The notes below the pieces were generated by a model, which saw nothing but the letters and a program-made list of their open reading frames with translations, had not been told where the DNA came from and made no database searches. Shown here one piece after another: positions 50,959-63,245 of a stretch of DNA of 64,000 bases. A program made the translations under genes and the position numbers. Positions within the stretch are counted from its first letter, which is position 1, and every line of letters starts with the position of its first letter. Origin of the DNA: Microbacterium marinilacus (GTDB taxonomy: Bacteria; Actinomycetota; Actinomycetes; Actinomycetales; Microbacteriaceae); the NCBI RefSeq assembly GCF_019753765.1, contig NZ_JAIJZW010000004.1, positions 62,001 through 126,000 of the forward strand. Reading direction: 5' to 3'.

Positions 50959-52659
50959 TCACGGGCGGATGACGGCCGCCGAACGGGGCGGGACGCCGTC
51001 GTCTCCGAACGGCCGCGAGGCGAACAGCACCTCACGCGGCGAGTCGATCGGCAGCGGCACGTCGGCGAGGTTCACGACGATCTCGAGCGCTCCCCGCCGG
51101 ATGCGGATCCAGCGCGGATCGTCGCTCCACTCCGCCGACAGCCGGTCGAAGCGGGGGTCGGTGAGCTCCGGCTCCCGGCGCCGCAACGCGATCAGGTCGC
51201 GATGCAGGTCCAGCAGCCGCGAGTGCCGCGACTCGCCGCCGTACGGCTCGTCCCAGTCGAGCTTGGACCGGCGGAACGTCTCCGGGTCCTGCGGATCGGG
51301 CACGACCGACGGGTCCCAGCCCATCCGCTCGAACTCGGCGATCCGGCCCTCCGCGGTGGCCGCGCCGAGCTCGGGCTCGGGGTGGGCGGTGAAGAACTGC
51401 CAGGGTGTCGACGCGCCCCACTCCTCGCCCATGAACAGCATGGGCGTGAACGGCCCGGTGAGCGCGAGCACCGCGGCGACGGCCAGGAGATCGTCGTCGA
51501 GCGTCTGGGACAGCCGGTCGCCCGTCGCGCGGTTGCCGATCTGGTCGTGGTCCTGCGCGTACGCGACGAGCCGCCAGGTCGGCGTCTCGGACGGCACCGG
51601 GCGCCCGTGCTCCCGCCCGCGGAAGGACGACCAGGTGCCGTCGTGGAAGAACCCGCGCGTGGCGGTCTTCGCGAGCGCCTCGAGGGAGGCGAAGTCGGCG
51701 TAGTAGCCGGCGGTCTCGCCCGTCAGCGCCACATGGACGGCGTGGTGGTAGTCGTCGCTCCACTGCGCGTGCAGGCCGTACCCGCCGCCCTCGCGGGGCG
51801 TGATCAGCCGCGGGTCGTTCATGTCGGACTCGGCGATGAGCGTCAGCGGGCGGCGGAGGTGGGCGCTCAGCCCGTCCACCCTCTCCGCCAGCTCCTGCAG
51901 CAGGTGGGTGGGGGAGTCGTCGACCAGCGCGTGCACGGCGTCGAGCCTCAGCCCGTCGACGTGGAAGTCGTCCAGCCACATCAGCGCGTTCTCCAGGATG
52001 TGGGCACGCACCTCCGGCCGCCCCAGGTCGAGGGACGATCCCCACGTGTTCGCGCTGTCCTCGTGCAGGTACGGCGCGAAGAGCGGCAGGTAGTTGCCGC
52101 TCGGGCCGAGGTGGTTGTAGACCACGTCCTGAATCACGCCGAGACCCGCGGCGTGGCAGGCGTCGACGAACCGCCGATACGCGTCCGGCCCGCCGTACGA
52201 CTCGTCGACGGCGTACCACAGCACTCCGTCGTATCCCCAGTTCCAGGTGCCGTTGAACGAGTTCACGGGCAGCAGCTCGACGAGGTCGACGCCGAGCTCC
52301 ACGAGGTGCGGGAGGCGTTCGATGGCGGAGTCGAGCGTCCCCGCCGGCGTGAACGTGCCGACGTGCAGCTCGTAGATGACCGAGCCCGCGAGCTGGCGGC
52401 CGGTCCAGCGGTCGTCGGTCCACTCGAACGCGCGGTCCTGCACCTGGCTGAGGGCGTGCACGCCCTCGGGCTGGCGCAGCGAGCGGGGGTCGGGCACCGG
52501 ATCGCTCCGGTCGTCCAAAAGGTAGCCGTACCGCTGTCCGGGCTGCGGCTCGGTGTCCGCCCGCCACCAGCCGCCCTCGTCGCGGGTCATCTCGTGCGTC
52601 TCGCCGTCGACCAGCAGCCGCACGGAAGCGGGCAGCGGGGCCCAGACCTCGAAGCCCAT
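50959..52659 (-). CDS. treZ: Malto-oligosyltrehalose trehalohydrolase
   Basis: GH13 enzyme, 566 residues. It releases trehalose from maltooligosyltrehalose. The N-terminal CBM48-like domain begins [13 protein letters not shown]. The catalytic region has [25 protein letters not shown] with the nucleophile Asp, LIAESD with the acid/base Glu and [10 protein letters not shown] with the third Asp. ATG overlaps the treY stop by one base. Third gene of treX-treY-treZ. Confidence 0.95.
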   Translation of the reverse strand: MGFEVWAPLPASVRLLVDGETHEMTRDEGGWWRADTEPQPGQRYGYLLDDRSDPVPDPRSLRQPEGVHALSQVQDRAFEWTDDRWTGRQLAGSVIYELHVGTFTPAGTLDSAIERLPHLVELGVDLVELLPVNSFNGTWNWGYDGVLWYAVDESYGGPDAYRRFVDACHAAGLGVIQDVVYNHLGPSGNYLPLFAPYLHEDSANTWGSSLDLGRPEVRAHILENALMWLDDFHVDGLRLDAVHALVDDSPTHLLQELAERVDGLSAHLRRPLTLIAESDMNDPRLITPREGGGYGLHAQWSDDYHHAVHVALTGETAGYYADFASLEALAKTATRGFFHDGTWSSFRGREHGRPVPSETPTWRLVAYAQDHDQIGNRATGDRLSQTLDDDLLAVAAVLALTGPFTPMLFMGEEWGASTPWQFFTAHPEPELGAATAEGRIAEFERMGWDPSVVPDPQDPETFRRSKLDWDEPYGGESRHSRLLDLHRDLIALRRREPELTDPRFDRLSAEWSDDPRWIRIRRGALEIVVNLADVPLPIDSPREVLFASRPFGDDGVPPRSAAVIRP

Positions 52660-54973
52660 CAGACGTCCTCTCTCAGCAGCAGCGCGACGGGGTAGCGGTC
52701 CAGTGTGTCAGCGAGCGCGATCGCGTCCCCCTCCACCGCGCGGCCGGTGATCGCGTCGACGTAGCGCCCGGGGGGCACGAGCACCTGCGCGTCGCCCCAG
52801 CCGCCCCGGCGTTCGAGCCCGAGCGGCAGGCGCGTGGCGATGGCGACCGCGCCGCCCCTGTCGAAGGCGACGGCGTGGTCCGCGGCCGGCCCGACGACGT
52901 CCAGCCCGGCGTAGCGGGTGAAGAGCTCGGGGCGATCGCGGCGCGCGCGCAGCACTCGTGAGGTGACGAGCAGCTTGGCCGCCGCGGTCTCGTCGACCGG
53001 AGGCAGCGCGCCGTCGTCGATGCGACGGAGCACCGACCGGCGCTCTTCATAGTCGACGGGCAGGCGGTTGTCCGGATCGACCAGCGAGCGGTTCCAGAGC
53101 TCGGAGCCCTGATAGACGTCGGGGACGCCGGGCGCCGCCAGCTGCAGCAGCTTAGCGGACAGCGAGTTGGACCATCCCGCGGCCTGCACGAACCCGACGC
53201 ACTCCTCGAGGGCCGTGCGGGCGACCTCGTCGTCGAACGCCGCGTCCACCAGGGCGTGGAGAGAGCGTTCGAACCCCTCGTCGGGCGCGGCCCAGGTGGT
53301 CCGGGTGCCCGCCTCCCGCGACGCCTTCTCAGCGTAGGCATGGGCGCGCTCGCGCGACAGCGGCCAGGCGCCGAGGAGCGACTGCCACAGCAGCGACTCG
53401 AACGGCCCGTCGCCGAGCGGCACGCGCGAGCGGAGGGTGTGCAGGGTGCTGCGCCACAGCCCCGGCACCTCGGCCAGCGCGTCGATGCGCGCGCGAGTGT
53501 CCTCGCCGCGCTTCGTGTCGTGCGTCGACAGCGTGGTCATCGACAGCGGCCACGACGCGAGGCGAGCCTGCTGCCGGCGATGGAACTCGGCCACGTCGAC
53601 GGCGAACTCCGACGGATCGCCGCCGACCTCGTTGAGCGACACCAGCCGCCCGTGCCGGTAGAACGCCGTGTCCTCCACGCCCTTCGCCATGACGGCGCCG
53701 GACGTCTGCTGGAAGCGGACGGCAGCGGGATCGTCCGGATCGGAGAGCCGGGGGAGCAGACGCTCGACGGCGCCCGCGAGATCGTGACGCCGGGACGTCG
53801 CCAGGTGGGCGGCCTCGTGCAGGTGCGCGATGCGCGCCGGCAGATACGACCGGTACACGGGGAAGCAGGCGAGCAGCTCCGCGAGCGCGTCCTCCGCGCC
53901 CTCCACCTCGGGCACGAGCCGGGCGAGTCGCCTCACCTCGGCCTGCAGCAGACCGTCCGCGACCGCCCGCTTGCCGTCGAGCACCATCTGCGCCCAGTCG
54001 GGCGGTCCGTGCTGCGGCGAGTCGGCGCGCAGCTCGGCCTCGAGGTCGTCGAGCGCGGTGCGCCCGGCAGGGTCGACGAGGACGCGGTCGATGTCGCCGA
54101 GGGCGTCGTACCCCGTCGTGCCGGCGGTGGCCCAGTGCGCGGGGAGCGGCTCGCCGGGCTCCAGGATCTTCTCGACCAGCACGTAGGCGCCGCCCGTGGC
54201 CTCGGCCAGGCGGGCGAGGTAGCCGCCGGGGTCGGTCAGCCCGTCGGGATGGTCGATGCGGAGCCCGTCGACGAGTCCCTCGTCCAGCCAGCGGAGGATC
54301 TCCGCATGACTCGCGTCGAAGACGGCCGGGTCCTCCACGCGCACGGCGGCGAGGCTCGACACCGCGAAGAAGCGCCGGTAGTTCAGCTCGCCGTCGCCCC
54401 GACGCCACCCGATCAGCTCGTAATGCTGCCGGTCGTGCACGACGGCGGGGGAGGCGCCGTCGTCCGCGGTCCCCGGAGCGAGGGGGAAGGCGTGCTCGTA
54501 GTAGCGCAGCTCGCCGTCCTCGACACGCAGCCCGAGGTCGTCGCGCGCGGCGTCCTCGTCGCCGAGGACGGGGATCCGGATCCGGCCGCCGCCCGCGTCC
54601 CAGTCGATGTCGAAGGAATCGGCGAAGCGGGAGGAGCGGCCGTTCGCGAGCACGTCCCACCACCAGGGGTTCAGGCGCGGCGTCTCGACGCCCACGTGGT
54701 TCGGCACGATGTCGGCGAGCACGCCGAGGCCCGCCGCCCGCGCCGCCGTCGAGAACCGCGCCAGGCCCTCGGCGCCGCCGCGGTCGGGATCGACGAGGGA
54801 ATGGTCGACCACGTCGTAGCCGTGGTTCGAGCCGGGCTCGCTGGCCAGCAGGGGCGAGAGGTACACCGTGTCGACGCCGAGCGCCTTGAGGTAGTCGAGC
54901 TGCTCCGTCGCGGCGTCGAGGTCGAACTCGCGGCGGATCTGCAGCCGGTACGTCGTGCGGGGCACGCGGCCGG

Positions 54974-54977
<4 letters not shown>
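52659..54977 (-). CDS. treY: Malto-oligosyltrehalose synthase
   Basis: GH13 enzyme, 772 residues. It converts the reducing end of a glucan to a trehalose linkage. [48 protein letters not shown] is diagnostic. DIVPNHVG follows, [14 protein letters not shown] carries the catalytic Asp near residue 228, and [15 protein letters not shown] the Glu near 257. [17 protein letters not shown] is near 510. Start at [13 protein letters not shown] because ATG overlaps the treX stop by four bases. Two-step trehalose synthesis with TreZ. Confidence 0.95.
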
Positions 54978-57148
<2,171 letters not shown>

Positions 57149-57325
57149 GTGTTCCTGCCGTTCTCGAGAGGGGAGCCGGGACAGCTCGCTGGGGTGAACG
57201 TAACCCGCCGCGCCTCCGGCGCGAAAGGGCTTGCCGATCCGGGTGCGCGCAGGTTACGGGAGGGGGTCCGGGCCGCGAGCGTATGCCCACGGCGAACAAC
57301 GCCCGGGGGCCGGATACGCCGCCGG

Positions 57326-57331
57326 TAGGGT
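57326..57331 (+). promoter_or_regulatory. -10 box (TAGGGT) for clpP1-clpP2
   Basis: TAGGGT lies 30 bases before the ATG at 57362. No ClgR site (consensus GTTCGCnnnnnGCG(A/T)A(A/T)) is clear in the upstream 200 bases. Confidence 0.45.
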
Positions 57332-57361
57332 CGTATCGACGCCGCACCGAATGGAGTGAGA

Positions 57362-57955
57362 ATGCCCGAACCGCTGATGGCACAGAGTGCCTTCGACAGG
57401 CTGCTCAAGGACCGCATCATCTGGCTTGGCTCGGAGGTGCGCGACGAGAACGCGAACGAGATCTGCGCCAAGATCCTGTTGCTCGCCGCCGAGGACTCCG
57501 AGAAGGACATCTACCTCTACATCAACTCGCCCGGCGGGTCGATCACGGCCGGCATGGCCATCTACGACACCATGCAGTTCGTGCCGAACGACATCGTCAC
57601 CGTCGGCATCGGCATGGCGGCCTCGATGGGCCAGCTGCTGCTCACCAGCGGCACGAAGGGCAAGCGCTACATCACGCCGAACGCCCGTGTGCTGCTGCAC
57701 CAGCCGCACGGCGGCTTCGGCGGCACCTCCAGCGACATCCAGACGCAGGCGCAGCTGATCCTCGACATGAAGCGCCGTCTCGCCGAGATCACCGCCGCGC
57801 AGACCGGCAAGTCCGTCGAGCAGATCAACGAGGACGGCGACCGCGACCGCTGGTTCTCCGCCGAGGAGGCCCTGCAGTACGGCTTCGTCGACCACATCCG
57901 TGAGCACGCGGCCGACGTCGCCGGCGGCGGCGGCACCGACCGCTCCGCGAACTGA
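57362..57955 (+). CDS. clpP1: ATP-dependent Clp protease proteolytic subunit ClpP1
   Basis: 197 residues. Serine protease subunit of the barrel. Catalytic Ser88 in GMAASMGQ, His113 in LLHQPHGG, and Asp162 in the GDRDRW region. Forms mixed rings with ClpP2 in actinobacteria. [11 protein letters not shown] is the start; a second ATG at 57377 is possible. GGAG lies nine bases before. The next gene, clpP2, begins 23 bases after the stop. Confidence 0.95.
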   Translation: MPEPLMAQSAFDRLLKDRIIWLGSEVRDENANEICAKILLLAAEDSEKDIYLYINSPGGSITAGMAIYDTMQFVPNDIVTVGIGMAASMGQLLLTSGTKGKRYITPNARVLLHQPHGGFGGTSSDIQTQAQLILDMKRRLAEITAAQTGKSVEQINEDGDRDRWFSAEEALQYGFVDHIREHAADVAGGGGTDRSAN

Positions 57956-57978
57956 GCCCCAGAGAAGGACGTACGAAG

Positions 57979-58650
57979 ATGCACACCCCCTACACCGGCG
58001 CCACCTCGCCCCAGGGCCTGCAGATGCCCGGCAGCCGCTACATCCTGCCGCAGTTCGAGGAGCGCACGGCCTACGGCTACAAGCGCCAGGACCCGTACAA
58101 CAAGCTGTTCGAGGACCGCGTGATCTTCCTCGGCGTGCAGGTCGACGACGCGTCGGCGGACGACGTCATGGCCCAGCTGCTCGTGCTCGAGAGCCAGGAC
58201 CCGGATCGCGACATCATCATGTACATCAACTCGCCGGGCGGCTCGTTCACGGCGATGACGGCGATCTACGACACGATGCAGTACATCTCGCCCCAGATCC
58301 AGACGGTGGTGCTCGGCCAGGCGGCCTCGGCCGCCGCCGTGCTGCTCGCAGCCGGCGCGCCGGGCAAGCGCCTCGCCCTCCCGAACGCCCGTGTGCTGAT
58401 CCACCAGCCGGCGGTCGGCGAGGCGGGTCACGGCCAGGCCTCGGACATCGAGATCCAGGCGGCCGAGATCCTGCGCATGCGCACGTGGCTCGAGGAGACG
58501 CTCTCCAAGCACTCCAACAAGTCGGTCGAGGAGGTCCACAAGGACATCGACCGCGACAAGATCCTCGGTGGCGCCGAGGCGGTCGAGTACGGCCTGGTCG
58601 ACCAGGTGCTCACGACCCGCAAGCGCCAGCCGCAGCAGCTCACGAAGTAG
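57979..58650 (+). CDS. clpP2: ATP-dependent Clp protease proteolytic subunit ClpP2
   Basis: 223 residues. Catalytic Ser in GQAASAAAVL, His in LIHQPAVG, Asp in DIDRDKILGGAEA. A 35-residue N-terminal extension relative to ClpP1 (MHTPYTGATSPQGLQMPGSR) is usual for the second actinobacterial subunit. Start after AGAAGGA. A strong hairpin follows the stop, then clpX with its own -10 box. Confidence 0.95.
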   Translation: MHTPYTGATSPQGLQMPGSRYILPQFEERTAYGYKRQDPYNKLFEDRVIFLGVQVDDASADDVMAQLLVLESQDPDRDIIMYINSPGGSFTAMTAIYDTMQYISPQIQTVVLGQAASAAAVLLAAGAPGKRLALPNARVLIHQPAVGEAGHGQASDIEIQAAEILRMRTWLEETLSKHSNKSVEEVHKDIDRDKILGGAEAVEYGLVDQVLTTRKRQPQQLTK

Positions 58651-58662
58651 CGCGGACGGAAA

Positions 58663-58692
58663 GGATGCCCCGGGCTCGTGCCCGGGGCATCC
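58663..58692 (+). terminator. clpP2 terminator or attenuator hairpin
   Basis: A perfect 13-base-pair stem, GGATGCCCCGGGC with its complement, around loop TCGT. It stands between clpP2 and clpX, ahead of the clpX -10 box. Confidence 0.75.
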
Positions 58693-58772
58693 GCACGTCC
58701 GGGTCACGGCCCTGTGACCTGACTGTCACCGAAACCGGCGTGTGCCGCCGTCCCGGTGTCGGCCGCAGCGGT

Positions 58773-58778
58773 TAGGCT
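58773..58778 (+). promoter_or_regulatory. -10 box (TAGGCT) of clpX
   Basis: TAGGCT lies 39 bases before the ATG at 58818. The leader includes the ribosome site CGAGGAGG. Confidence 0.55.
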
Positions 58779-58817
58779 CGATGGGACTCGAACGGAAAGC
58801 CCGAGGAGGACACACGC

Positions 58818-60089
58818 ATGGCTCGCATCGGTGAGAGTGCCGACCTGTTCAAGTGCTCCTTCTGCGGAAAGAGCCAGAAGCAGGTGCAGCAGCTGATCGC
58901 CGGACCCGGCGTGTACATCTGCGACGAATGCGTCGAGCTGTGCAACGAGATCATCGAGGAGCGCATGGCGGAGTCCGCCGGCGCCGGCGAGGTCGCCGAG
59001 TTCGATCTGCCGAAGCCTCGCGAGATCTTCCAGTTCCTCGAGGAGTACGTGGTGGGGCAGGACCCGGCCAAGCGTGCTCTGGCGGTCGCGGTCTACAACC
59101 ACTACAAGCGCGTGCGTGCGCGCGGCGAGCTCAAGCCGGCCGACCAGAAGGCCGAGGACGTCGAGGTCGCCAAGAGCAACATCCTGATGCTCGGTCCCAC
59201 GGGCTGCGGCAAGACCTACCTCGCGCAGACGCTCGCGAAGCGCCTGAACGTGCCCTTCGCGGTCGCCGACGCCACCGCCCTCACCGAGGCGGGCTATGTC
59301 GGCGAGGACGTCGAGAACATCCTGCTGAAGCTGCTGCAGGCCGCCGACTTCGACGTGAAGCGCGCCGAGACGGGCATCATCTACATCGACGAGGTCGACA
59401 AGATCGCTCGCAAGGCGGAGAACCCGTCGATCACCCGCGACGTCTCCGGCGAGGGCGTGCAGCAGGCTCTGCTGAAGATCCTCGAGGGCACCGTCGCCTC
59501 CGTGCCCCCGCAGGGCGGCCGCAAGCACCCGCATCAGGAGTTCATCCAGATCGACACGACGAACGTGCTGTTCATCGTCGCGGGCGCGTTCGCGGGCCTG
59601 GAGGACATCATCTCCTCGCGCGTGGGCAAGCACGGCGTCGGTTTCGGCGCGCCGCTGCACGACAAGGGCGACGACAGTGCGCTGTTCAGCGAGGTGCTGC
59701 CGGAGGATCTGCACAAGTTCGGGCTGATCCCCGAGTTCATCGGCCGCCTGCCCGTGATCGCGTCGGTGCAGCCGCTCGACCAGGACGCGCTCATGGAGAT
59801 CCTCACGGTCCCGCGCAACGCGCTGGTGAAGCAGTACCAGCGGATGTTCGAGCTCGACGGCGTGCAGCTCGAGTTCGAGGACGGCGCGCTCCGCGCGATC
59901 GCCGACCTCGCCGTCGCCCGCAAGACGGGTGCGCGAGGCCTGCGCGCGATCCTCGAGGACGTGCTCGGCCCGATCATGTTCGAGATCCCGTCGGCCGAGG
60001 ACGTCGACAAGGTGATCGTCACCCGCGCGGCCGTCGACGAGGGCGGCGAGCCCACGCTCGTGCTGGCCCAGAAGAAGAAGAGCGCCTAG
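58818..60089 (+). CDS. clpX: ATP-dependent Clp protease ATP-binding subunit ClpX
   Basis: 423-residue AAA+ unfoldase. N-terminal zinc finger Cys13, Cys16, Cys35, Cys38. Walker A GPTGCGKT near residue 126, Walker [12 protein letters not shown] near 190 and sensor II region [11 protein letters not shown] near 370. It feeds substrates to the ClpP1-ClpP2 barrel encoded upstream. The start follows GAGGAGG. A hairpin between it and clpP2 and its own -10 suggest partly independent expression. Confidence 0.96.
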   Translation: MARIGESADLFKCSFCGKSQKQVQQLIAGPGVYICDECVELCNEIIEERMAESAGAGEVAEFDLPKPREIFQFLEEYVVGQDPAKRALAVAVYNHYKRVRARGELKPADQKAEDVEVAKSNILMLGPTGCGKTYLAQTLAKRLNVPFAVADATALTEAGYVGEDVENILLKLLQAADFDVKRAETGIIYIDEVDKIARKAENPSITRDVSGEGVQQALLKILEGTVASVPPQGGRKHPHQEFIQIDTTNVLFIVAGAFAGLEDIISSRVGKHGVGFGAPLHDKGDDSALFSEVLPEDLHKFGLIPEFIGRLPVIASVQPLDQDALMEILTVPRNALVKQYQRMFELDGVQLEFEDGALRAIADLAVARKTGARGLRAILEDVLGPIMFEIPSAEDVDKVIVTRAAVDEGGEPTLVLAQKKKSA

Positions 60090-60120
60090 CCCGGTCGTCC
60101 GAGCGCCTCAGCACCGACGA

Positions 60121-60867
60121 ATGGACGGCCTGAAGCTCTTCCGTCGTGTCGCGATCTGGGCGATCGTGGGATCGTTGTCTGTCGCGGCGGTGATCGGGAT
60201 CACCGTCATCCTCACCGGTGCGGGCGGCGAGCTCGAGTTCAAGGTGATGGGCACCACGGCGATGCTCGGCGCACTCGGCGTGCTGGTGCTCTGCGACCTC
60301 GTCACGTTCGGGCGCCCGCTTCAGTGGATCGGGATCGCGGGGCTCCCGGTCGCCGTGGTCGCGTTCTTCCTCGGAGTCGTCCTCATTTGGGCGCCGGACG
60401 CGTATCGGTGGGACGGCACCTGGCGGTCCCTCTGGGTCTCGGCTCTGCTGTCGGTCGCGCTGGCGCACGCCGCTCTGATCTCGCGGTTCCTCGCGCGTCC
60501 GCACCCGGCAGTCCGCACGGTCGTCCTGGCGACGCTCGTGACCATCGCCGGTTACGCGTTCCTGGGCGGCCTACCGATCGTCGTCGACGACATGTCGCCG
60601 GGCGATGGGTACCTGCGAACGCTCTGGGTGGTCGTGATCCTCTGCGTGCTGGGGACGATCGTCTCGCCCGTCATCGGCGCGATCCTGAGGGAGCGCCCGG
60701 ACCACGCGACTCGAGTCGTGGTCGACCTGCCCCCTGCGCTGCTGTCGCGGATCGACGCCGCCGGGGCACGAGACGAGGTCGTCGTGGCGGCCCTCCACCG
60801 GGCGTTCCCCGCTCCGCCTGCGCGAGACGAGCCGCACGCGGGCGACGACGCCGCCCCGTTCCACTGA
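60121..60867 (+). CDS. Polytopic membrane protein of unknown function
   Basis: 248 residues. About six hydrophobic segments: VAIWAIVGSLSVAAVIGITVI (9-30), VMGTTAMLGALGVLVLCDLV (41-60), [21 protein letters not shown] (68-88), LWVSALLSVALAHAAL (104-119), VVLATLVTIAGYAFLGGL (134-151) and LWVVVILCVLGTIVSPVIGAIL (168-189). A soluble C-terminal tail follows. Similar actinobacterial proteins are called hypothetical membrane proteins. Starts 31 bases after the clpX stop. No strong ribosome site, so possibly translated from a clpX read-through transcript. Confidence 0.78.
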   Translation: MDGLKLFRRVAIWAIVGSLSVAAVIGITVILTGAGGELEFKVMGTTAMLGALGVLVLCDLVTFGRPLQWIGIAGLPVAVVAFFLGVVLIWAPDAYRWDGTWRSLWVSALLSVALAHAALISRFLARPHPAVRTVVLATLVTIAGYAFLGGLPIVVDDMSPGDGYLRTLWVVVILCVLGTIVSPVIGAILRERPDHATRVVVDLPPALLSRIDAAGARDEVVVAALHRAFPAPPARDEPHAGDDAAPFH

Positions 60868-60888
60868 CCACGCGGTGCGCGGCCGCCG

Positions 60889-62949
60889 TCACTCCAGCCC
60901 GCGGCGCGTGAGCAGAGGGGCGATGCGCGCGTCGCGGCCGCGGAAGTCGCGGTACGCCTCGAGCGGGTCCTTCGAGCCGCCCACGCCGAGCAGTCGCTGC
61001 CGGAAACGGTCGCCGTTCGCGCGGGTCAGACCGCCGTTGTCGCGGAACCACTCGACGGCGTCCGCATCGAGCACCTCCGCCCAGATGTACGAGTAATAGC
61101 CGGCGCTATACCCTCCCGAGAAGACGTGCGCGAAGTAGGTCGACGAGTAGCGCGGGGGGATGGCCGGGTCGTCGAGGCCGATGTCTGCGAGAGCCGCCGC
61201 CTCGAAGGCGGCGACGTCGGTGACCCGTTGCGCCTCGGCGAGCGACAGGCCGTGCCAGGCCTGATCGAGCCACGCCGCGGCGAGGTACTCGCTGGTCGCG
61301 AAGCCCTGCCCGAACGCCTCGCTCGCGCGGAGGCGCTCGACGACGTCGGCCGGCAGGGGCTCGCCGGTCTCGTGGTGAACCGCGTACGCCGCGAGCACCT
61401 CCGGCCACAGGAGCCACATCTCGTTGACCTGGCTCGGGAACTCGACGAAGTCGCGGTGCACCGCGGTACCCGCGAAGTGCGGGAACGTCACCGTCGCGAA
61501 CAGACCGTGGAGCGCATGGCCGAACTCGTGGAAGAGCGTCGTCACCTGATCCAGTGTCAGCAGAGTGGGCTCGCCTGCCGCTGGTCTCGGCACGTTCAGG
61601 TTGTTGACGACGACGGGGCGGGTGCCGCGCAGCCGCGACTGGGTGACGAGGGAGTTCATCCAGGCCCCGCCACGTTTCGAGTCGCGGGTGTAGAGGTCGA
61701 GGACGTACAGACCGAGGGCGGTGCCGTCCTCGTCGAAGACCTCGAACACGCGGGCATCGGGATGGTAGGCGACGATGTCGGCGCGCTCCCGGAACGCGAT
61801 GCCGTACAGCAGCGTGGCCGTCCGGAAGACCCCCTCGCGGAGCACTCGCTCCGCCTCGAACCACGGCCGCAGCGCGGCGGTGTCGACGTCGAACCGCTCC
61901 GTGCGTTCCCGCTCGGCCCAGAAGGCCCAGTCTTGCGCGACGAGAGGCGTCGGGCCGGGCTCGGACGCGTCGGCGAGCCGCTGCAGGGCGCCCTTCTCGG
62001 CGCGTGCGTTGCGGGCGGCGGGCGGCGCGAGCTCGCGCAGCAGCGACCGGACGGCCTCGGGTCTCCCAGCGGTCTGGTCGGCGGTCACGTACGCGGCGTG
62101 CGAGACGTATCCGAGCAGCTCCGCCCGCTCCGCGCGCAGCCGCACGATGTCGAGCAGCACCCCGCGATTGTCGTGCGCATCGCCTCGGCCGCCGCGCGAG
62201 AGCGACGCCGTCATGATGTGCTCCCGCGAGTCGCGGCGCGTCAGCTGCGCGAGATACGGGTGTCCCGAGAAGAGGGTGAGCGTCACCAGCAGCCTGCCGT
62301 CGAGGCCGCGTGCCGCGGCCGCCTCGGCCGCCGCCGAGAGCTCGCCGCTCGTGAGGCCGTCGAGCTCGCCGGGGTCGTCGAACACCACCGCGAGCGCGTT
62401 GGTGTCGGCGAGCAGGTTCTTCTCGAACTGCGTGGTCAGGGACGACAGACGCTGGTTCAGGTCGGTGAGACGCCGCTTCGCGTCCTCATCCAACGCCGCA
62501 CCGGCGTGCGTCATCTCGCGGAACCGGCGGCGAACGAGATGCCGCTCCTCCGGCCCCAGGTCGAGCCGATCCAGTCGATCGTGCAGTGATCGCACGCGCT
62601 CGTAGAGGCGGGCGTCGAGCTCGATGGCATCGGTGTGCGCAGCCATGAGCGGCGCCACCTGCTCGTCGATCCGCTGGATCGCATCCGTCGCGTCCGCCGA
62701 GCTCACGGCATAGAAGGTCAGCGCGACCCGTTGCAGCAGCGCGCCCGCGCTCTCGAGAGCGAGCATCGTGTTGTCGAAGGTGGGCGGCTCGTCCTGTCCC
62801 GCGATCGCCGCGACCTCCGCGCGGTGCTCGGCGAAGGCGGCCTCGAACGCCGGCAGGTAGTGCTCGGGACCGATCGCCGCGTAGTCGGGCACGCCGTAGG
62901 GCAGCGGCGAGGGAGCGAGCAGCGGGTTGAACTCGGGCGCCACGGTCAT
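60889..62949 (-). CDS. M3 family zinc metallopeptidase (Dcp/OpdA type)
   Basis: 686-residue peptidyl-dipeptidase or oligopeptidase of the M3 family. Zinc motif HEFGHALHG (His474, Glu475, His478) with the third ligand Glu in the VEFPSQVNEMW region. GGYSAGYYSYIWAEVLDADAVEWF and FRQRLLGVGGSKDPLEAYRDFRGRDA near the C-terminus match Dcp. MTVAPEFNPLLAPSPLPYGVPDY is the start, with TAGGGT seven bases upstream. Acts on small cytoplasmic peptides. Confidence 0.94.
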   Translation of the reverse strand: MTVAPEFNPLLAPSPLPYGVPDYAAIGPEHYLPAFEAAFAEHRAEVAAIAGQDEPPTFDNTMLALESAGALLQRVALTFYAVSSADATDAIQRIDEQVAPLMAAHTDAIELDARLYERVRSLHDRLDRLDLGPEERHLVRRRFREMTHAGAALDEDAKRRLTDLNQRLSSLTTQFEKNLLADTNALAVVFDDPGELDGLTSGELSAAAEAAAARGLDGRLLVTLTLFSGHPYLAQLTRRDSREHIMTASLSRGGRGDAHDNRGVLLDIVRLRAERAELLGYVSHAAYVTADQTAGRPEAVRSLLRELAPPAARNARAEKGALQRLADASEPGPTPLVAQDWAFWAERERTERFDVDTAALRPWFEAERVLREGVFRTATLLYGIAFRERADIVAYHPDARVFEVFDEDGTALGLYVLDLYTRDSKRGGAWMNSLVTQSRLRGTRPVVVNNLNVPRPAAGEPTLLTLDQVTTLFHEFGHALHGLFATVTFPHFAGTAVHRDFVEFPSQVNEMWLLWPEVLAAYAVHHETGEPLPADVVERLRASEAFGQGFATSEYLAAAWLDQAWHGLSLAEAQRVTDVAAFEAAALADIGLDDPAIPPRYSSTYFAHVFSGGYSAGYYSYIWAEVLDADAVEWFRDNGGLTRANGDRFRQRLLGVGGSKDPLEAYRDFRGRDARIAPLLTRRGLE

Positions 62950-62956
62950 GTGCCTC

Positions 62957-62962
62957 ACCCTA
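62957..62962 (-). promoter_or_regulatory. -10 box (TAGGGT), leaderless promoter of the M3 peptidase
   Basis: On the minus strand TAGGGT ends seven bases before the ATG at 62949. Confidence 0.55.
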
Positions 62963-63002
62963 GCGAGCGACCGCCTCGACTCCGCGGGGCCGGTGCGTCC
63001 GG

Positions 63003-63245
63003 TCAGCGCTCGTGGTCGTCCATCCCGTCGACGTGGCCGACGACGGCTCCTCCGTCTGCCGCGAGCGTCACCGTGACGCCCGTGTCGAGCTCGGCGATCG
63101 GCCGGCCCTCCAGCCAGGTCAGGGTCCAGCCCGGCTTCGGTCCCTCCGGCAGGTCGGCCTCGACCCGGGCGATCGTCTCCCGGAGCCCGGCGGGGACGGA
63201 GGCGGGCGGCTGCGCGCCCGCCGTCCAGCGCGTTCCGAGCTGCAT
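63003..63245 (-). CDS. 80-residue hypothetical protein coupled to valS
   Basis: MQLGTRWTAGAQPPASVP, then LRETIARVEADLPEG, GWTLTWLEGRPIAELDTG and VTVTLAADGGAVVGHVDG. No named family recognised. The alternating hydrophobic strands suggest a small beta-rich domain. ATG overlaps the valS stop by one base (TGATG), the third base of the stop being the A of the start, so it is translated from the valS message. Confidence 0.7.
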   Translation of the reverse strand: MQLGTRWTAGAQPPASVPAGLRETIARVEADLPEGPKPGWTLTWLEGRPIAELDTGVTVTLAADGGAVVGHVDGMDDHER

